The notes beneath the pieces are model-generated. The model was not told where the DNA came from. It saw nothing but the letters and a program-made list of their open reading frames with translations, and searched no databases. Made by a program: the position numbers and the translations under genes. From contig NC_092680.1 in the NCBI RefSeq assembly GCF_964355755.1, forward strand, positions 14,049,001 to 14,113,000: DNA of 64,000 nucleotides. The letters are read 5' to 3'. Below are positions 10,915 to 24,444 of the stretch, one piece after another (the stretch's first letter is position 1; every line of letters begins with the position of its first letter). Source of the stretch: Antedon mediterranea. Lineage: Eukaryota; Echinodermata; Crinoidea; Comatulida; Antedonidae.

Positions 10915-13330
10915 TAAAGAAATGTTTACAAAACTTAATATTCCCTCTGATTGACAGAATAATCTTAAATCAATATTTAAACATGATTATTGAACATAAT
11001 TTTATAATATACATTACAAGTTATCATTGCATTCATAAATGTGACAATAAAATGACCTACAGCATTCAACAACAACAAACATTTATTTTAATTATTTATT
11101 AACAGATTAGCCTACAATTATTATAAATGTACGCAAAAATAAGTCTGTTGATGGGATTTCCTCTGATCTGTAGCTGCTGTCATGCCTCCTAATCATGAGT
11201 ATCTTATGAATATGTAATCACATATAATAGGCTAGTTGTATTACATTATATAGTTAATCAGCTGCATTTACTCAAAATGTACAGATAAATATTTATCCAA
11301 AGACATTTTGAGTTGAATTAATTTGTAATATATTGTAATATACTTAAAATAACTTAGCTGTTCAAAGAATTTGCAGGATTATTGACGCAAATAAACTGTA
11401 ATTTATGACGAAAATATTTTATACATGGGTGTAATATTGAGAGTTCTTGATTTGTCGGTTGGATAATAATTCATGAATATTCTGTTTCTGTTTATAAACC
11501 TTAATTAACATACTTATAAAATAATCTACAAAGCACGTATTCTATACTGTTGAGTCATTGTCTAGATTCTGTCTATGTTCGGTGTATTAGCCCTTTCTTT
11601 TTTAATTCAGTGCTGTAATTAACAAGCATATTGCTGTTTGGTACAAGTAGACTAATAACTTAGTAGATTAGCATCATATTCTAGATATTAATGCTAAAGT
11701 CAAAGACAGTCAAGTTATTATGATTTTAATTTATTCTGACCACTTGTGTATTTTAAATTGGTCCTGTTGTTTAACCAAGGTTTACTGTAAAAGACATTTA
11801 ACATAAATCTGTTTAAATTTAAACAAATATCTGAGAAAAGGCATGGCTAATGGGGATAGTGTGGCTTCATACATCTCTCTGACCTTCTTCCTCTTCACAT
11901 ACCTTCCCGTCGCCTTCGCTCGTCTTCAAAAAATCTCCTTTCTATTTATTATTATCATTATTATTATTATTATTATTATTATATGAAAACCCTATGAACC
12001 CAAAATAGTGTCTTTAATAACCAATAACTGACTAAAAGTTGGTTATATAGTGTTTGTATAATTCCTCTGGTTCATTTTTATGAGGATAGAGGTGTCCAAA
12101 TGTGTTGAATGGCCGAAATTAATCGTTTACCATAATTACTTTTATGTAGAGTTCAAAGTTCAGGTGAGAACATTATGTGTATCTCAATTTAAACTTATCT
12201 GCCTACTGTTTGGAATGTATTGATTTAAATGTAATGTTGTATGCAACTTTGCTAGGCCACGTCTTCTCACACCTTCATCCCTCATTGCTTCCTGTGTTGT
12301 AATATTAACATTTTGCAGGTGTTAATGTGAAAATTAAATTCAAGGTGGAAATATCTCCAAAAAAATATTATTATGGACTATATTACAACAGTTTGTTTAT
12401 ATAACTGTGTTAGTTGTCTAATGCTAAATATGTTTCTTTGTTACCGTCATACTGTATGTACACAAATGCTTACTTACAGTAGGTTTATCCATCACCTGTA
12501 TTACTTTCATATTCCTTTACTTAATGTTTCTTCATGTATAAAAATAAAGTAAATATTATTTGAATTTTTATTTTCTCCTATAGTATTTCAATGGCTAATT
12601 ATTTATGTTTATATTTGTTGATTGTGGAGAATATTTTTATTCGCTATAAAGCCTGATGAATAGAGCTGTCAAAAATACACATTCCTACAATTATTCATTG
12701 CATGTATTTGGAAACAAAATTACCTACCCTAAATTGATACCTACTCTATAATTTCATAAAGTTTTAAAATAATATACTGGTTGACTAGATAAAATCAGTA
12801 ATATGACAATCAATATTATAGCCTTGACATTTTTGTGCCTTTTCGAAGTTGGCCTGCTCATTTCAAATATGATAGAACAATTCTTTAATAGCAGCAGGAT
12901 TGTGAGAAGAAGATATTTTGGCATCTTACTATACTTTCTTTTTGGTAAATTATTTATATATTTATATAATAAACAAGAAATATTATTTTAGCAAAGAAAA
13001 TGTGTTGCTTTATGAAATTGGAATAATACTGTAAAGTGATTTATGTCAAAAAGACCTAGTACAAAAACACTGTACAGAAAAGATAGATTATTTATTTGCA
13101 GGGACACTATCTTGAATTAGAAGTTTGGCATAATCAGCCCAGTCTGAAAGTAAAAACTGTGTAATTTGAAACAAAATATATAGAATATTTATTACAGAAA
13201 TCTGGATATTATAAAATTCATGTGGTGTACGGATTAAACAGTATCTGGATTTTTGTTTAAAAAATCATGGTAGAGTACCAATGTTTGATAAATATCATTA
13301 CTTTTGTTGGGAGGTGTTTTATATAATGAA
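10915..13330. other. Gene-free stretch
   Basis: AT-rich sequence with an ATT microsatellite at about 11948-11984. No exon, RNA gene or bounded repeat recognised. Confidence 0.45.
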
Positions 13331-13334
13331 GCTG

Positions 13335-13540
13335 TAGCTTGGTGGTTGACTTCCAATCCGAGGGTCTAGAGTTCAATCCTGACCTAGTGCCAGGGTTGTA
13401 ACTCACAGCTTTTTCAACTTCACTCCCTAAGCCTCAAATGAGACTTTATGAGTTTATAAGCATGATAAATTATAAAATAGTTTATCCATCTTGTAATTGG
13501 CGAGTTGCTCGCTGTTGGATGCATATGAAATAAAAATAAA
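13335..13540 (+). mobile_element. tRNA-derived SINE
   Basis: TAGCTTGGTGGTTGAC (A-box-like) is followed 20-odd bases later by GAGTTCAATCCTGA (B-box-like). The body continues through about 13540, ending ATGAAATAAAAATAAAT. The head matches the minus-strand copy at 3065-3195, which supports a family and not a chance tRNA likeness. No proper tRNA cloverleaf is seen. Confidence 0.55.
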
Positions 13541-13865
13541 TTTTTAAAATAGGGGCTGTGGGTTCAACATGGGCATAGTGATAAGCAAAAAAAAACAAAA
13601 AATGGAATGTAGAAGTACAAGTATTATATTATGGGTACACTAAATGGTTTCATTGTACATAGTAGTACTGTGTACTTCAATATACACAGTACTAAAATAA
13701 TATTGCGTGAATGATAAGTAGTTATTCTATTTCATAAATCCAAATGCCGTATAAAAATTACAGTACATCATTGTAAAGTTCATAAAGTGTGCAATGCTAA
13801 TGTGCCAGTATTTTCAACTTCTTAAAATATTGTTTGTATATTACATGACAGCATTTCATTAGAAC

Positions 13866-13955
13866 CCCTATTAAGGGGACATCTTATAACCCCTATTAAG
13901 GGGACATCTTCGAAACCAACAAAGTGTCCCCTTAATAGAGGTGTTCCCTTTTAAG
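13866..13955. repeat. Inverted CCCCTATTAAGGGGACA repeat
   Basis: CCCCTATTAAGGGGACA occurs twice in tandem (13866 and 13889) and is followed by the inverse TGTCCCCTTAATAGAGG at about 13922-13939. The region can fold as a hairpin. Related but degenerate motifs occur in SMPDL3 intron 2 (55290-55680). Confidence 0.6.
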
Positions 13956-13959
13956 CTAC

Positions 13960-16480
13960 TTTTACATTGCACCCAAATTCGGTCCGGTGCCCTGAGAAAA
14001 ATATCGTAAGCGTTGCGCGCACTTTCACATTGAGCACAAATTTATATTATTAATGTACAGTATATTAATTTATAACAATGTATTTAATCTTTTAGAAAAT
14101 GAATGTTTTTTTTAATACATTTTATTATAATTCTAGAATTCTCTGTAGGCTAGTATCGAAAATTGTGAATTCACAAATGTTTTTATTTTTAGTACTGACA
14201 AAGTCTTTCACATTGTCAATATCAATTATTTATTAACATGACCAGCCACATGAGGAAATGTTTAATGAACAAGTCTATCTCCATTCGTGGTAGTTTTCAC
14301 AACTATGTTATTTTTTATATAGCAAATATACTAAATTGAAATTCTTGTCACGGCTCATTGGTTTGTCATTCGAGATATCTTCTAGATGGTTCTAATTGCT
14401 CAAGTGTAGACACTGGATCGCCCATAGTTACTGTCAGTTTTTTTAATTACATCTACACTGCTATATGCAAACTATGAAGTATACTGAACATATTTTGTTA
14501 GCCTACCAGAAAATAGCAATCATGATTTTCTTCTATATTTAAATAATTTATGTTTTGTGCATATTGTCAATTACTATTAAAATTATCATCGTATTGGTAC
14601 ATGATTTTTAAATTTTGTACTACTAGTACAATATTTTAAAAAGCAATGAACAAAGAAATGCTTTTTATATTCTCTGTGAATTATCTCCTTAATAATAATT
14701 ATCTTTTCATCTTCTTTTCACATGGAGTTCCTTTCTTAATTCTACCAGCATCTATTACTTGTTTGTTTTTCAACTTTTCAAGAATGATTTCTGAATACAG
14801 TATTATTTATTATTAACTTTAAGATACTGTAGCAATCAATTGTACTAGTAGCTTTTTACAGCAGTAATTGTATTATTTGAGTATTGTACTAGTCGTTGCT
14901 TTTTATACAGCAGTAATGTTTGAGTAATGTATTCAACAAGAGACTATTGACCAAGGCACAGAATAGTCTCATTACTAATGTGATACAAGGCGCGCCCTAC
15001 CACGTGATGGTTCTACTTGACTGAGCATCAGAAACATTAATGTTTTCCTGCATTGTGAAACACTTCATCTACTGTAGAAATATGCTTCTAAATATTCAGA
15101 CGGCTGTTTTATTATTTTTTACATTTCATTATTAATAGAGCTGAATGTGATACTGTGTAACTGTATATACAGTATTATACAATATACAAAATATTATCAC
15201 TTATTAAATTTAATAATCATTAATCTTAATCATCATTTTAATTTCATTAATAAATGTGATTCAGATAACTACATGATTTATGTAGATTTCTTGTAAGTTG
15301 ACAGATTTCAAACAAATACTTAAATATGTTTATACATACTATATAAATCTAAAACTAATTATTAACAAAATGAAGTCTAATCAAGCTGTTGAATTTACTT
15401 GAAGCTTTTCTTTTGCGACTGGATGACATTTTTAGAATGATTCTTGTATCAGACATGTTTGCTACTAATTAACACTACAATAAAAGCACAGCTGTATCTC
15501 TTTACTGGACCTTCTGATAAAAACAACAAGCTAATTTATGGTTAGTAATAGAAAGTGTAATGAAATTGTTGGCAATTTCAGACATTGCTACATACTACTT
15601 TACAATTGGTACACATTCCATCAACGACAGTTCAACATATTGTAAGTCAATAGTAACATTTTACACAGATGTTAAGCCTAAAGATGTTTACTTTTAAAAT
15701 TTGACCAGCCAGAAAAAGTACAACATACAACTTAAATAAAAATATTTTGATATCAGATTAATTTTTTACGTGGAACAAATATATATTTGATATTAGACCC
15801 TAAAATGCACATTATCATTATTAATAACACACTAATCTTAATTATCATCATTATCCTCATTATATCCTTGATGCATGTGAAATAAAAAGAAAATACATTT
15901 TTTAATTAATAAATTGTTTAAAAAATGAATTTATACAGAAATCAGAAAGCAATTAATAAATGATAGAAATATGGAAATAAAAAATAGAAAATAATTGTTT
16001 AATTAAACTGTTTGAATGATACTGTAGATTAATATTAAAGATTTTAGATTAGTGTACAGTATATAAATCATAATCATAAAAACCAATCCCACCATCCAAA
16101 ATCATGTTTATTTGATATTTAATTTGAGATCGAGATTTATTGTTGTTTTTGACAGATGTTTGAACTGAATAATTAAGATGGCGGCATTATTTGCAAGGTG
16201 ATTCGTCCAATCTGCTCTACTTGCGTCATTAGTGCAATATTAGAAGATGCTTAATTTTTTTTTTTGAAGCGGTACCCTCAAGAAGAAGTAATGTAATCTT
16301 AATACAATTCCATGGTGTACTCTGTGCTTTTAAGACCAAATATATATAATATATATATTATACCAAAGGCCTACATCGCTCTGTTTTTTTTAAAGCTAAT
16401 TTCTAGTGATGTTTTGATTATAGGTTTTTACTGCCTAAATCATTGAATGAACATATCCCCTTTCCATGATCTCCACTTTT
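13960..16480. other. Gene-free stretch
   Basis: AT-rich sequence without a recognised gene. The GCGCGC-containing patches near 14015 and 14990 are not bounded repeats that I can define. Confidence 0.45.
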
Positions 16481-17475
16481 TTTCCCACATCAACAGTTCG
16501 GCATCGACAGAGTGTCTTTGTGGAAGATCATCTTAAATTCTCTTGCTAAAACTTTGAAGTTTGACTGTCTCTTTATAAGAACATTCGGGACAACAGTCTT
16601 TTCCTTTGTTGCATTTTCCTGACTAGAAGAAAATCGGTCTTTCAATTCTTGGTCCAGGTGGTCTACCAGTTGTATGCTGATATTGTGTTTGAAGTATTCT
16701 GTGACTGAATCTGCTGGGGCGTTGTTTCGTAGGGACTGTCTTCCGCAACTTCTGGGAACCTTTACTTTTACATTTAGTTTATTTGCTAACTCGACGGACT
16801 CTTGAAACCATGTACGATGAAATAGTTGTGAATGTCCTCCCTTATGGTTGCGACTGTGTCCCTAACACTGCCAATTGCCTCATAGGTACAAACAATATTC
16901 ATGGTACAAGACTGTAGTTTCTTACACAATCCCTTTGTAACCTCAAGCACCTTGCTAGTAAAAATCAATGAAAATAAAAAGTCAAATAGTGTAACTGCCA
17001 GGTTGAAACTTCGTGCTATACTATCTATTCCAAACATCTCCTTTTATGTCATCAAGTGTACCGACAATAGCTGGAAGCAAGTAAATAAAGACTTCCATTG
17101 CGTCGTACCACTGTATCCACCTTGTTTTGCATACATCAAGTAATTTCTTACGTGAATCTGATTTGTTGATGATGTATTCTAGGTGGTGCTGCCTCTTTGG
17201 GGAGTTGTTAAAAAAACTGCTAATTTTGCCAAATGTTTAATACAGGCAGTAGTACCTTGCATGATTTCTGATGATTATGCATAGGTTTAACTGATGCGAG
17301 TTGCAGTGAATGTACACTGCTTTTGGTTGCACTTTTCGGATAAAAGCCAAGGAACCTCTAAGCTTTCCTGACATATTAGCAGCTTCATCGTTTGACTGTC
17401 CATGTAGATTATCAATGTTAAGCCCCAGTCTACTGATTGTTTCCAAAATTTTGTCAGCAATTGCCCGTCCATTTT
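16480..17475 (-). pseudogene. Decayed hAT / ZMYM1-like transposase
   Basis: Read on the minus strand in pieces: NLHGQSNDEAANMSGKLRG and VYIHCNSHQLNLCI (17237-17446), then FFNNSPKRQHHLEYIIN, KTRWIQWYDAMEVF (about 17060-17190), VLEVTKGLCKKLQSCTMNI (16786-17037), and ELANKLNVKVKVPRSCGRQ with LVDHLDQELKDRF (about 16620-16800). The order G(Q)SxDxAANMSGxxxG, the Y(I/V)HCxxHxLNL motif, and TRW match the hAT-like transposase found in ZMYM1 / DUF4371 proteins. Frameshifts and stops break it into several frames, and no TIRs or target duplications were found. A relic, not a working gene. Confidence 0.75.
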
Positions 17476-20383
17476 ATTTTGCCAAGTAATAAGGTCATAT
17501 AATTATATTTACCTGGAGCAGCTGTTGTAAACAAAATTTTGGTTCGATTTTGGTTCCATAATAGTAATCGTTTGAAACAAAAACAACCTTACTTTATTTA
17601 ATGTACGAAATATACAGTGAAACAGGAAATTGTAGAGGGAATTAGCGTATAGGACCGTCACATGGCACTACACCAATCTGTGCTGCTGTGCTGTTCAGCT
17701 ACAGACACAAATTCATGCATGTTCAGACTTTAAACATTTGTCAGCCGGGCCAAATACATGTGTGTACGGTATAATTGACTGTTTGAATTGTATGCTGCTA
17801 TTCTCTGACAGCCCTGGTATAACAACGAAAAATATTTAGTATGTCTGCCACTGATACATTAACTTGTTCAAAATCTTAAGTTATTGAACAAGAATAAGTT
17901 ATTTTATATTACGGTATATAGACATTGTGCCTTTAAATCACAAACATTATATTTTGAGTAGACAGTACGGCATTGCCACTTTAATTTAGTCACTAAAGAT
18001 ATTCTAATTTGATCACATAAATAATTTACCAAGAGACCTGAAATACTACATTAAATTTAAGATATGTATGTAGAATTAGAAAGGGAAATTATTGCATTAC
18101 TAACTAGAGACTTCAATTCTGCCTCTCTTGCAACATTATACTTCCCTTCACAATCTAAATTCAATGCTTAATATAAATTTATTTTTCTGACTGTCGCATA
18201 TTAATAAAGAAACTATTTTACAAGATTTGAAAGTATAAGTTTAAAATGGGTGTACTAGGTTTCAGGTTATAAAAACAATACTGAATCTTTTATGACATTT
18301 GGAGATATACCTCATTGTCGCAAAGAAGAAATATGACAGCATACGGCTCCAAGCATTGAAGAATCACATCACTTTTAAATAACTATTAAAAGGGAAATGA
18401 ACATTTCGGTGATATTTAAATCTATCAATTATTGTGAATGTTACAAATGATGGAAAATCTTTAAGCAGGTGAAGCAGTCCATTTACTGAAGGCCACCAAT
18501 GTCATGATAAATATTATTGTCTGATGATAGAATAATAATCTTCCCTAATTGATAATGAAATAGAAATGAATTAATGATTGTACAGTACTACATACGACAA
18601 ACAATTTATAGATATGATGTTCATGTTGTTGCGATGATTCTATGTTGTTGATGTTTTAAAATCTAGGTCAAATTAATTTCTAACATTAGAGCAGAGTATG
18701 TTGTCCATCATTAATCTAAACTGGATCATTACACCATATATCAGTACTGACAATTGTTGTATTTAGACATTTCTGTTTTCCCACTCAAATTTTTTTTATA
18801 ATCTTTTTTTTCCTAAGCTTCTTTCTCCTGCATTTTTAGATTGTACAATTTACATATGAGCGTCTTTAGAATTATTGTGTTTGGAGTTTTAGGAATATTG
18901 TAGGCGTGTTACTTGGATTGTACCAATTACTTATGGGGGTGTTCAATCAATGTTTTTATATTGTAACACTCACTATGAAAACATAGGCTATTTCCAATTT
19001 TTCAGGTAAGTGGTCTCTAGCAAATCAGTAATTTAATTTTTAATTCATACTGTATATTTTATTTTAATGTTCTAATTTATATCTGTTAAAGATGTTATTT
19101 ACGGTAAAATTTCATGATTGTTACATTTCATTTGATACTATAATAGTCTATAGTATTTGTTGATGCAGTGGAAGATTGTGAGCCAATTGTAATTAGAGCG
19201 ATTGAATGTTGTTCGTGATGCACGTTGACATTTATCACGGTTAGTTACATTAAGCCAGTTGGTACGGTATGTTAAAAACAGGCATATTCGCAGATTTGTA
19301 TATATCATGCATTAGGGAGCATCAGTAGGTTCATGTATGAATGTTGCAATACTAAACTAATATATTATCTGTTTTTTTTAACATTAGCTAATCGATACGA
19401 TACGCTAAAGAATTTGATACATTTTATGATTTTTCATCTGAATATTTTAAAGTGTTTTGTTTTTGTTTTTTTTAAATCTGTAATTTATTTACACACTAAT
19501 CTATTTTACTTTTAGCAATTTAACTTAATTTCATACAAATATTTTTTTTAAATAATAAATGTGTTTTATCATAATGATGTGATCTGTACTAATACTACCC
19601 TTTGAAATTGAGAAATGTTCACTTATATTGTACACAAGTTAGTTGGTCAATTGAAACATATACCTCGTATAAAGTAATGTTTTCCTACTAATTCAACCGA
19701 CCATAATTCCTTTCTGAAGCATAACTTGCACAAACAGGAATTCCCCTGTCAGGGCTGCAATCACTCTGTTATACTCCTGACACTGTAAAATTCACCTATG
19801 AAGTATGCATGCGTTCAGTGCATTTGAATGTTGTACTGTAGGAAGTCTGGTTGTCATCGTTTGGCAAATGTCCAAATTGTACAAACAATTTGTGTAGTAT
19901 TTTGTGTGTGCCTAGAGGAAAGTAAAAAGAGAATTGATCACTTACTGTAAAAATACACCTTTAGAATAGGACGGTATTTAGGTAGGGTGTGCAATTTCTC
20001 AATGTAGTAACAATCGCAACTTTCAAACAATTGCTTACAACCATTAACTTTAGGCCTTCATAACACTTATATTATGCATTTTTCCTACAGAAAACAAAAG
20101 AAATCAAAAAGGGTTTCATCATAGAACTATTGGACCATTTATGCTGTCTGATGAAAACATTATTAGTAAGAACAATAATATTGTGATGATTTTATTGCTT
20201 ATAACGTCATTTAATTAGACAGCATAAATGGTTATCCTATAGTTTTAGAATGAAACAATTTCTAATTTCTTTATTTTTTTTGTGTAAGAAAAATGTTCAA
20301 TACTGTAGTTATCAAATACTAGTACAGTATGGGCCTTTATTTAAAAGTCATTCTAACATGTGAATTATCATACAATAAATTAT
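17476..20383. other. Gene-free stretch
   Basis: AT-rich sequence with no recognised exon or bounded element. Confidence 0.45.
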
Positions 20384-20899
20384 GGTACTCTACCTCAGAA
20401 ATGTCATAAAAAATTTTATTATGCGAGAAATAAGTTGATTCTAATAATTTTAGCAGCCCGCTATAAATCCCAACATGCATTGCGCATGGATTGATATTTT
20501 ATTTTTTCTTCTGTGATTTACCCTACTTTCAATCGATCGTGAGGGCCAAAATAAATGGAAGAATTGTAACTTTTCAGCGAAAATACCGGATTTCCCCCAA
20601 TTTGTATTACGGATTCTGGCAAAAATAGAAAGACAATTAATGCAGCAACTAGACAACGTCAGGCTAGGCCTATAGCTAGCGTACATTGTGCGTATACGTT
20701 AGTGTTGTTAAACAGCTAGGCCTACAAAACTAAGCCTAGCTGTGGGCTAGGCCTAAAGACTGTAAACGAGAGGATATTCACCGCAAGCTATTTAAGTAAT
20801 GCATTGTTTCTCTCTTTTTATCATAAATACCATAAAACGTACATCTAAGACAAGGAAGAAAAGTACAAGACGTCGACAATTGTAGGGAATGGGTCTGTA
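20384..20899 (+). mobile_element. TTAA MITE family, diverged copy
   Basis: It aligns with the inner part of 4711-5340 and 36263-36887: AGCAGCCCGCTATAAATCCC near 20453, then the GGAAG...CAGCGAAAATACC block and AGCTAGGCCTACAAAACTAA. The first ~80 bp of the family and parts of the right half are missing or altered, and neither end shows a clean TTAA pair. Clearly older than the other two copies. Confidence 0.7.
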
Positions 20900-22275
20900 A
20901 TTGATAAAGATGATTGATACAAATGCGATTTTCTTTATGTGGTACTATGATCGAGAAACGATTGTCAGTCAACTCATTATGTAAAATAAACAGTTTAAAG
21001 AAGATACCGGTGGCGACACACAATATATGTAAAACCTGATAAACTTGCGGATTTGAACAACCTTTATTTATACACTAATAATTTCAATTCCCTCGTAGCT
21101 GCCTCTCCACTGCTGTAGATGACAGATCGTTTAATTATGTGGAATCAGTCACTTTAAAAATGTCTTGACTCTGTATTATCAGCGTTATATGTAGGCTTTT
21201 TAAAAAATATATACAGTATTGGCAGATTTATTAATTAATGATCTCAGTTTCAGACTTTTAGACAGATGCCACCAGCAATAATGCAAATCTAAGGAGGGAA
21301 AAGGTATTTTAAACACAATTTTTTATGTTAACTTTCGAAGTATTTAAATAGCACGTTCTTTACTGTCTTCTGAGATTACGTAATTGCTAATGGTCTGCTA
21401 ATCAGTGTGTGAGATTGGAAGGTACCATACCAATAGTTGGTTGTTGCATACATTTATTTTATTGTGAAGAGTTGAAATTTGAATAATAGTTGGAGTATAT
21501 ACCAGTTGCTTGCACTTTCATTGCTTCAATTCTGGATTTGTTTATTAATCAAACTGGCATTCAAATCTGATCAAATTTAAGATACAGACATTTTGCAAAT
21601 GCAATCAGTTTTTAGCAACATCTTTATTGCGGTGATATACCTGTTGTCTTTGTTTGATCCGTATTAGTTAGAGAGTGGAAGTTCAAATCTGGACAGAGAA
21701 CCTAAACATTATCATAGTACTTTAAAGATGTATGATCAAAATGGATTAAGCTATAAATGTTCATTCAGTTTATTAATCTGTAAGTAGATACAGATTTGAT
21801 TGCGGACTATATTTTTTTATTTGCCAATCAAAAGCTGTTTTTATTTATTTACATATTTGTTTTTTAAGTTCCCAACAAATATTGCTTGACAATACAACGA
21901 TGTATATAAGAAACATTTTCATTTGATTGTTTGCCTTTCTATACACCACACTATGATTTATTATTTCAATTACATTCCATTATTCAAATACACCATTCTC
22001 CCTGTATGAGACACTTGATCTTCATGACGAAGCCTACAAAATTGCATTAATTACAGCCATTAAAGTATGTTGATGATGGGCCTGATGAGTCAGCAGTATA
22101 TTGCTCATGTTAATTAACAGATGTCCATACTTTTTTTTTTTATTCTTCATTCGTATCATATTTATCAAGTCATAATCAATATAGTATTTCCACGTATCTG
22201 TCTGCTATCTGAAGCTGTTCACACTATGGAAGTGATTGCAAATCTATTTCCATCTTTAATTAAACAAGTTTTTGT
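20900..22275. other. Gene-free stretch
   Basis: AT-rich; nothing recognised. Confidence 0.4.
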
Positions 22276-23880
22276 ATCTGGATATGTACTGCACTTATAC
22301 CTTACGGTAGCTAGAAAACAGTTAATGGTGTAGGTCACAGTGCATTTCTGGATATGTACTGCACTTATACCTTACGGTAGCTAGAAAACAGTTAATGGTG
22401 TAGGTCACAGTGCATTTATGGATATGTACTGCACTTATACCTTACGGTAGAAAACAGTTAATGGTGTAGGTCACAGTGCATTTCTGGATACCGTATTTTC
22501 CGGAGTATAGGTCGACCCCAAGTATAAGTCGACCCCCAACTTTGGCCTAGAATATCGTTGATTTTGGTATGACCTGAATATAAGTCGACCCCCAAAATCG
22601 GCTAATAACACAACTTACTTTAAAGTTCAAAGAGGGCTAGAAATGTATGAAATGTGGTTGTTTGTTTATATTATTAAAGTGTAGGCCTAATCAATATCGG
22701 ACGGACGTAATGACGACGACTTCGCCGACGTCTTCACCAGCCTATAATAAATGACAGCGATGTAGCGTTACTTGCCATCAGCGATGTTTTTCGCGTCACT
22801 CGAATAAATTAAAACGAGTTTTCCGTTAGGAGGCTTATTATTGTACAGGCGAGTAGTTGTAAATCGCGTTATCTGTAAATGTACACGCGCCCGACTAAGG
22901 AGAATTTATTTTATGAATAGACATGCGCAGTAATTGTAATTACGAACAAACAAACAAACTGCGCATGTGTATAAATGAAAATATCGCGCAATAACAAACA
23001 TGCGGCATGGACATTCCGACGTCTGTGGTGTGTTTATTCTTAATTATCTTAAAAGCGTAATATTAACATCAAAATGAGTCATTGTGATATATTAATATTT
23101 TATTGACCAGTACTTGTTGGAGTTGTATTATTTTGTACAATGTAGGTATTAAACTGAAAACTTCTGTGAGTGATTGATGACCTTGCTGGGCCTTGACAGC
23201 TGACGGCTTTTGAACATATTTTTTCGGCCTGATTTTTCTCAAAAATCGCATGGTCGGAGTATAAGTCGACCCCCCGATTTTGCAATTAAAATTTTCCCAC
23301 AAAGTCTCGACCTATACTCCGGAAAATACGGTATGTACTGCACTTATACCTTACGGTAGCTAGAAAACAGTTAATGGTGTAGGTCACAGTGCATTTCTGG
23401 ATATGTACTGCACTTATACCTTACGGTAGCTAGAAACAGTTAATGGTGTAGGTCACAGTGCATTTCTGGATATGTACTGCACTTATACCTTACGGTAGAA
23501 AACAGTTAATGGTGTAGGTCACAGTGCATTTCTGGATATGTACAGCACTTATACCTTACGGTAGCTAGAAAACAGTTAATGGTGTAGGTCACAGTGCATT
23601 TCTGGATATGTACAGCACTTATACCTTACGGTAGCTAGAAAACAGTTAATGGTGTAGGTCACAGTGCATTTCTGGATATGTACTGCACTTATACCTTACG
23701 GTAGCTAGAAAACAGTTAATGGTGTAGGTCACAGTGCATTTCTGGATATGTACTGCACTTATACCTTACGGTAGCTAGAAAACAGTTAATGGTGTAGGTC
23801 ACAGTGCATTTCTGGATATGTACTGCACTTATACCTTACGGTAGCTAGAAACAGTTAATGGTGTAGGTCACAGTGCATTT
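22276..23880 (+). repeat. 70-bp minisatellite, ~11 copies, split by a transposon
   Basis: The unit begins TCTGGATATGTACTGCACTT and ends GGTCACAGTGCATT, with a period of about 70 bp. Three copies precede the inserted element, the fourth is cut by it, and seven follow (23396 to about 23880). Some copies lack GCTAG (TTACGGTAGAAAACAG) or one A, and two adjacent ones read TACAGC for TACTGC. The first copies overlap an otherwise meaningless frame at 22121-22333. Confidence 0.9.
22491..23331. mobile_element. TA-flanked DNA transposon (841 bp) inserted in the minisatellite
   Basis: 25-bp perfect inverted termini begin CCGTATTTTCCGGAGTATAG at each end. TA lies on both sides (22489-22490, 23332-23333). 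Removing the element plus one TA restores the minisatellite sequence GGATATGTACTG exactly, so boundaries and target site are certain. Internal TATAAGTCGACCCCC copies sit near 22516, 22566 and 23250. No intact transposase: only short frames (for example 23069-23302 minus) remain. A TA target and this terminus type suggest a Tc1/mariner/pogo source; the superfamily is inferred. Confidence 0.9.
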
Positions 23881-24440
23881 CATTCGCTATTAATCTAAAA
23901 AAATAAACTATGCGGCCAGTAAAGTCAAAATGTTGTATACCCAATTTTAGTAAATCATAAATTTATGAATTTAGGCATTCATAACTGCCAGCTAAAATGA
24001 CTGGTACAGTAGCTGAAATGAAGTAATGAAATAATGAAAAGTGCTTATTATTTCATAGCTTTTATTGCAAAAGCATAGATGAAATTCTTTAAGAACACCA
24101 TGTTTCTTATTAATATTCATACCCAAATTTGTTTCATTTGGACGGAAAACTATTATAAATTTATAAGTCTATAAATATTCTCGTTTCGTTGTTAAATTAC
24201 TTTAATGCTTTCCATAAGAGAGAGAATTAATGATACTTCAGTGACTCAGTGTGTGTAATTAGGCTTGCTCACAAAACATGTTGGCGCTGACAGATATCTA
24301 GAATATTAAGCGTTAACCCCAGATTGGTTTATAGATCATCACATTTAATTTCTCCTAGATTTTGATATTTGTTTGCTCATTCTATTAATTATCTTATTAG
24401 CTTATGTATTCCTATAATTTTGGACAATTCTATCTCTACG
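23881..24440. other. Gene-free stretch
   Basis: Nothing recognised between the minisatellite and the diverged 280-bp duplication. Confidence 0.4.
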
Positions 24441-24444
24441 ACTA

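Noticed and set aside
20450-21023. Minus-strand ORFs over the diverged TTAA MITE and its right flank
   Set aside because: No coding likeness; the frames arise from MITE sequence, which is non-coding in the better-preserved copies.
22690-22747. Plus-strand DDDFADVFTSL followed by two stops, as a transposase C terminus
   Set aside because: The open frame is under 20 codons and a longer remnant frame in the same element is on the other strand; not enough to call.
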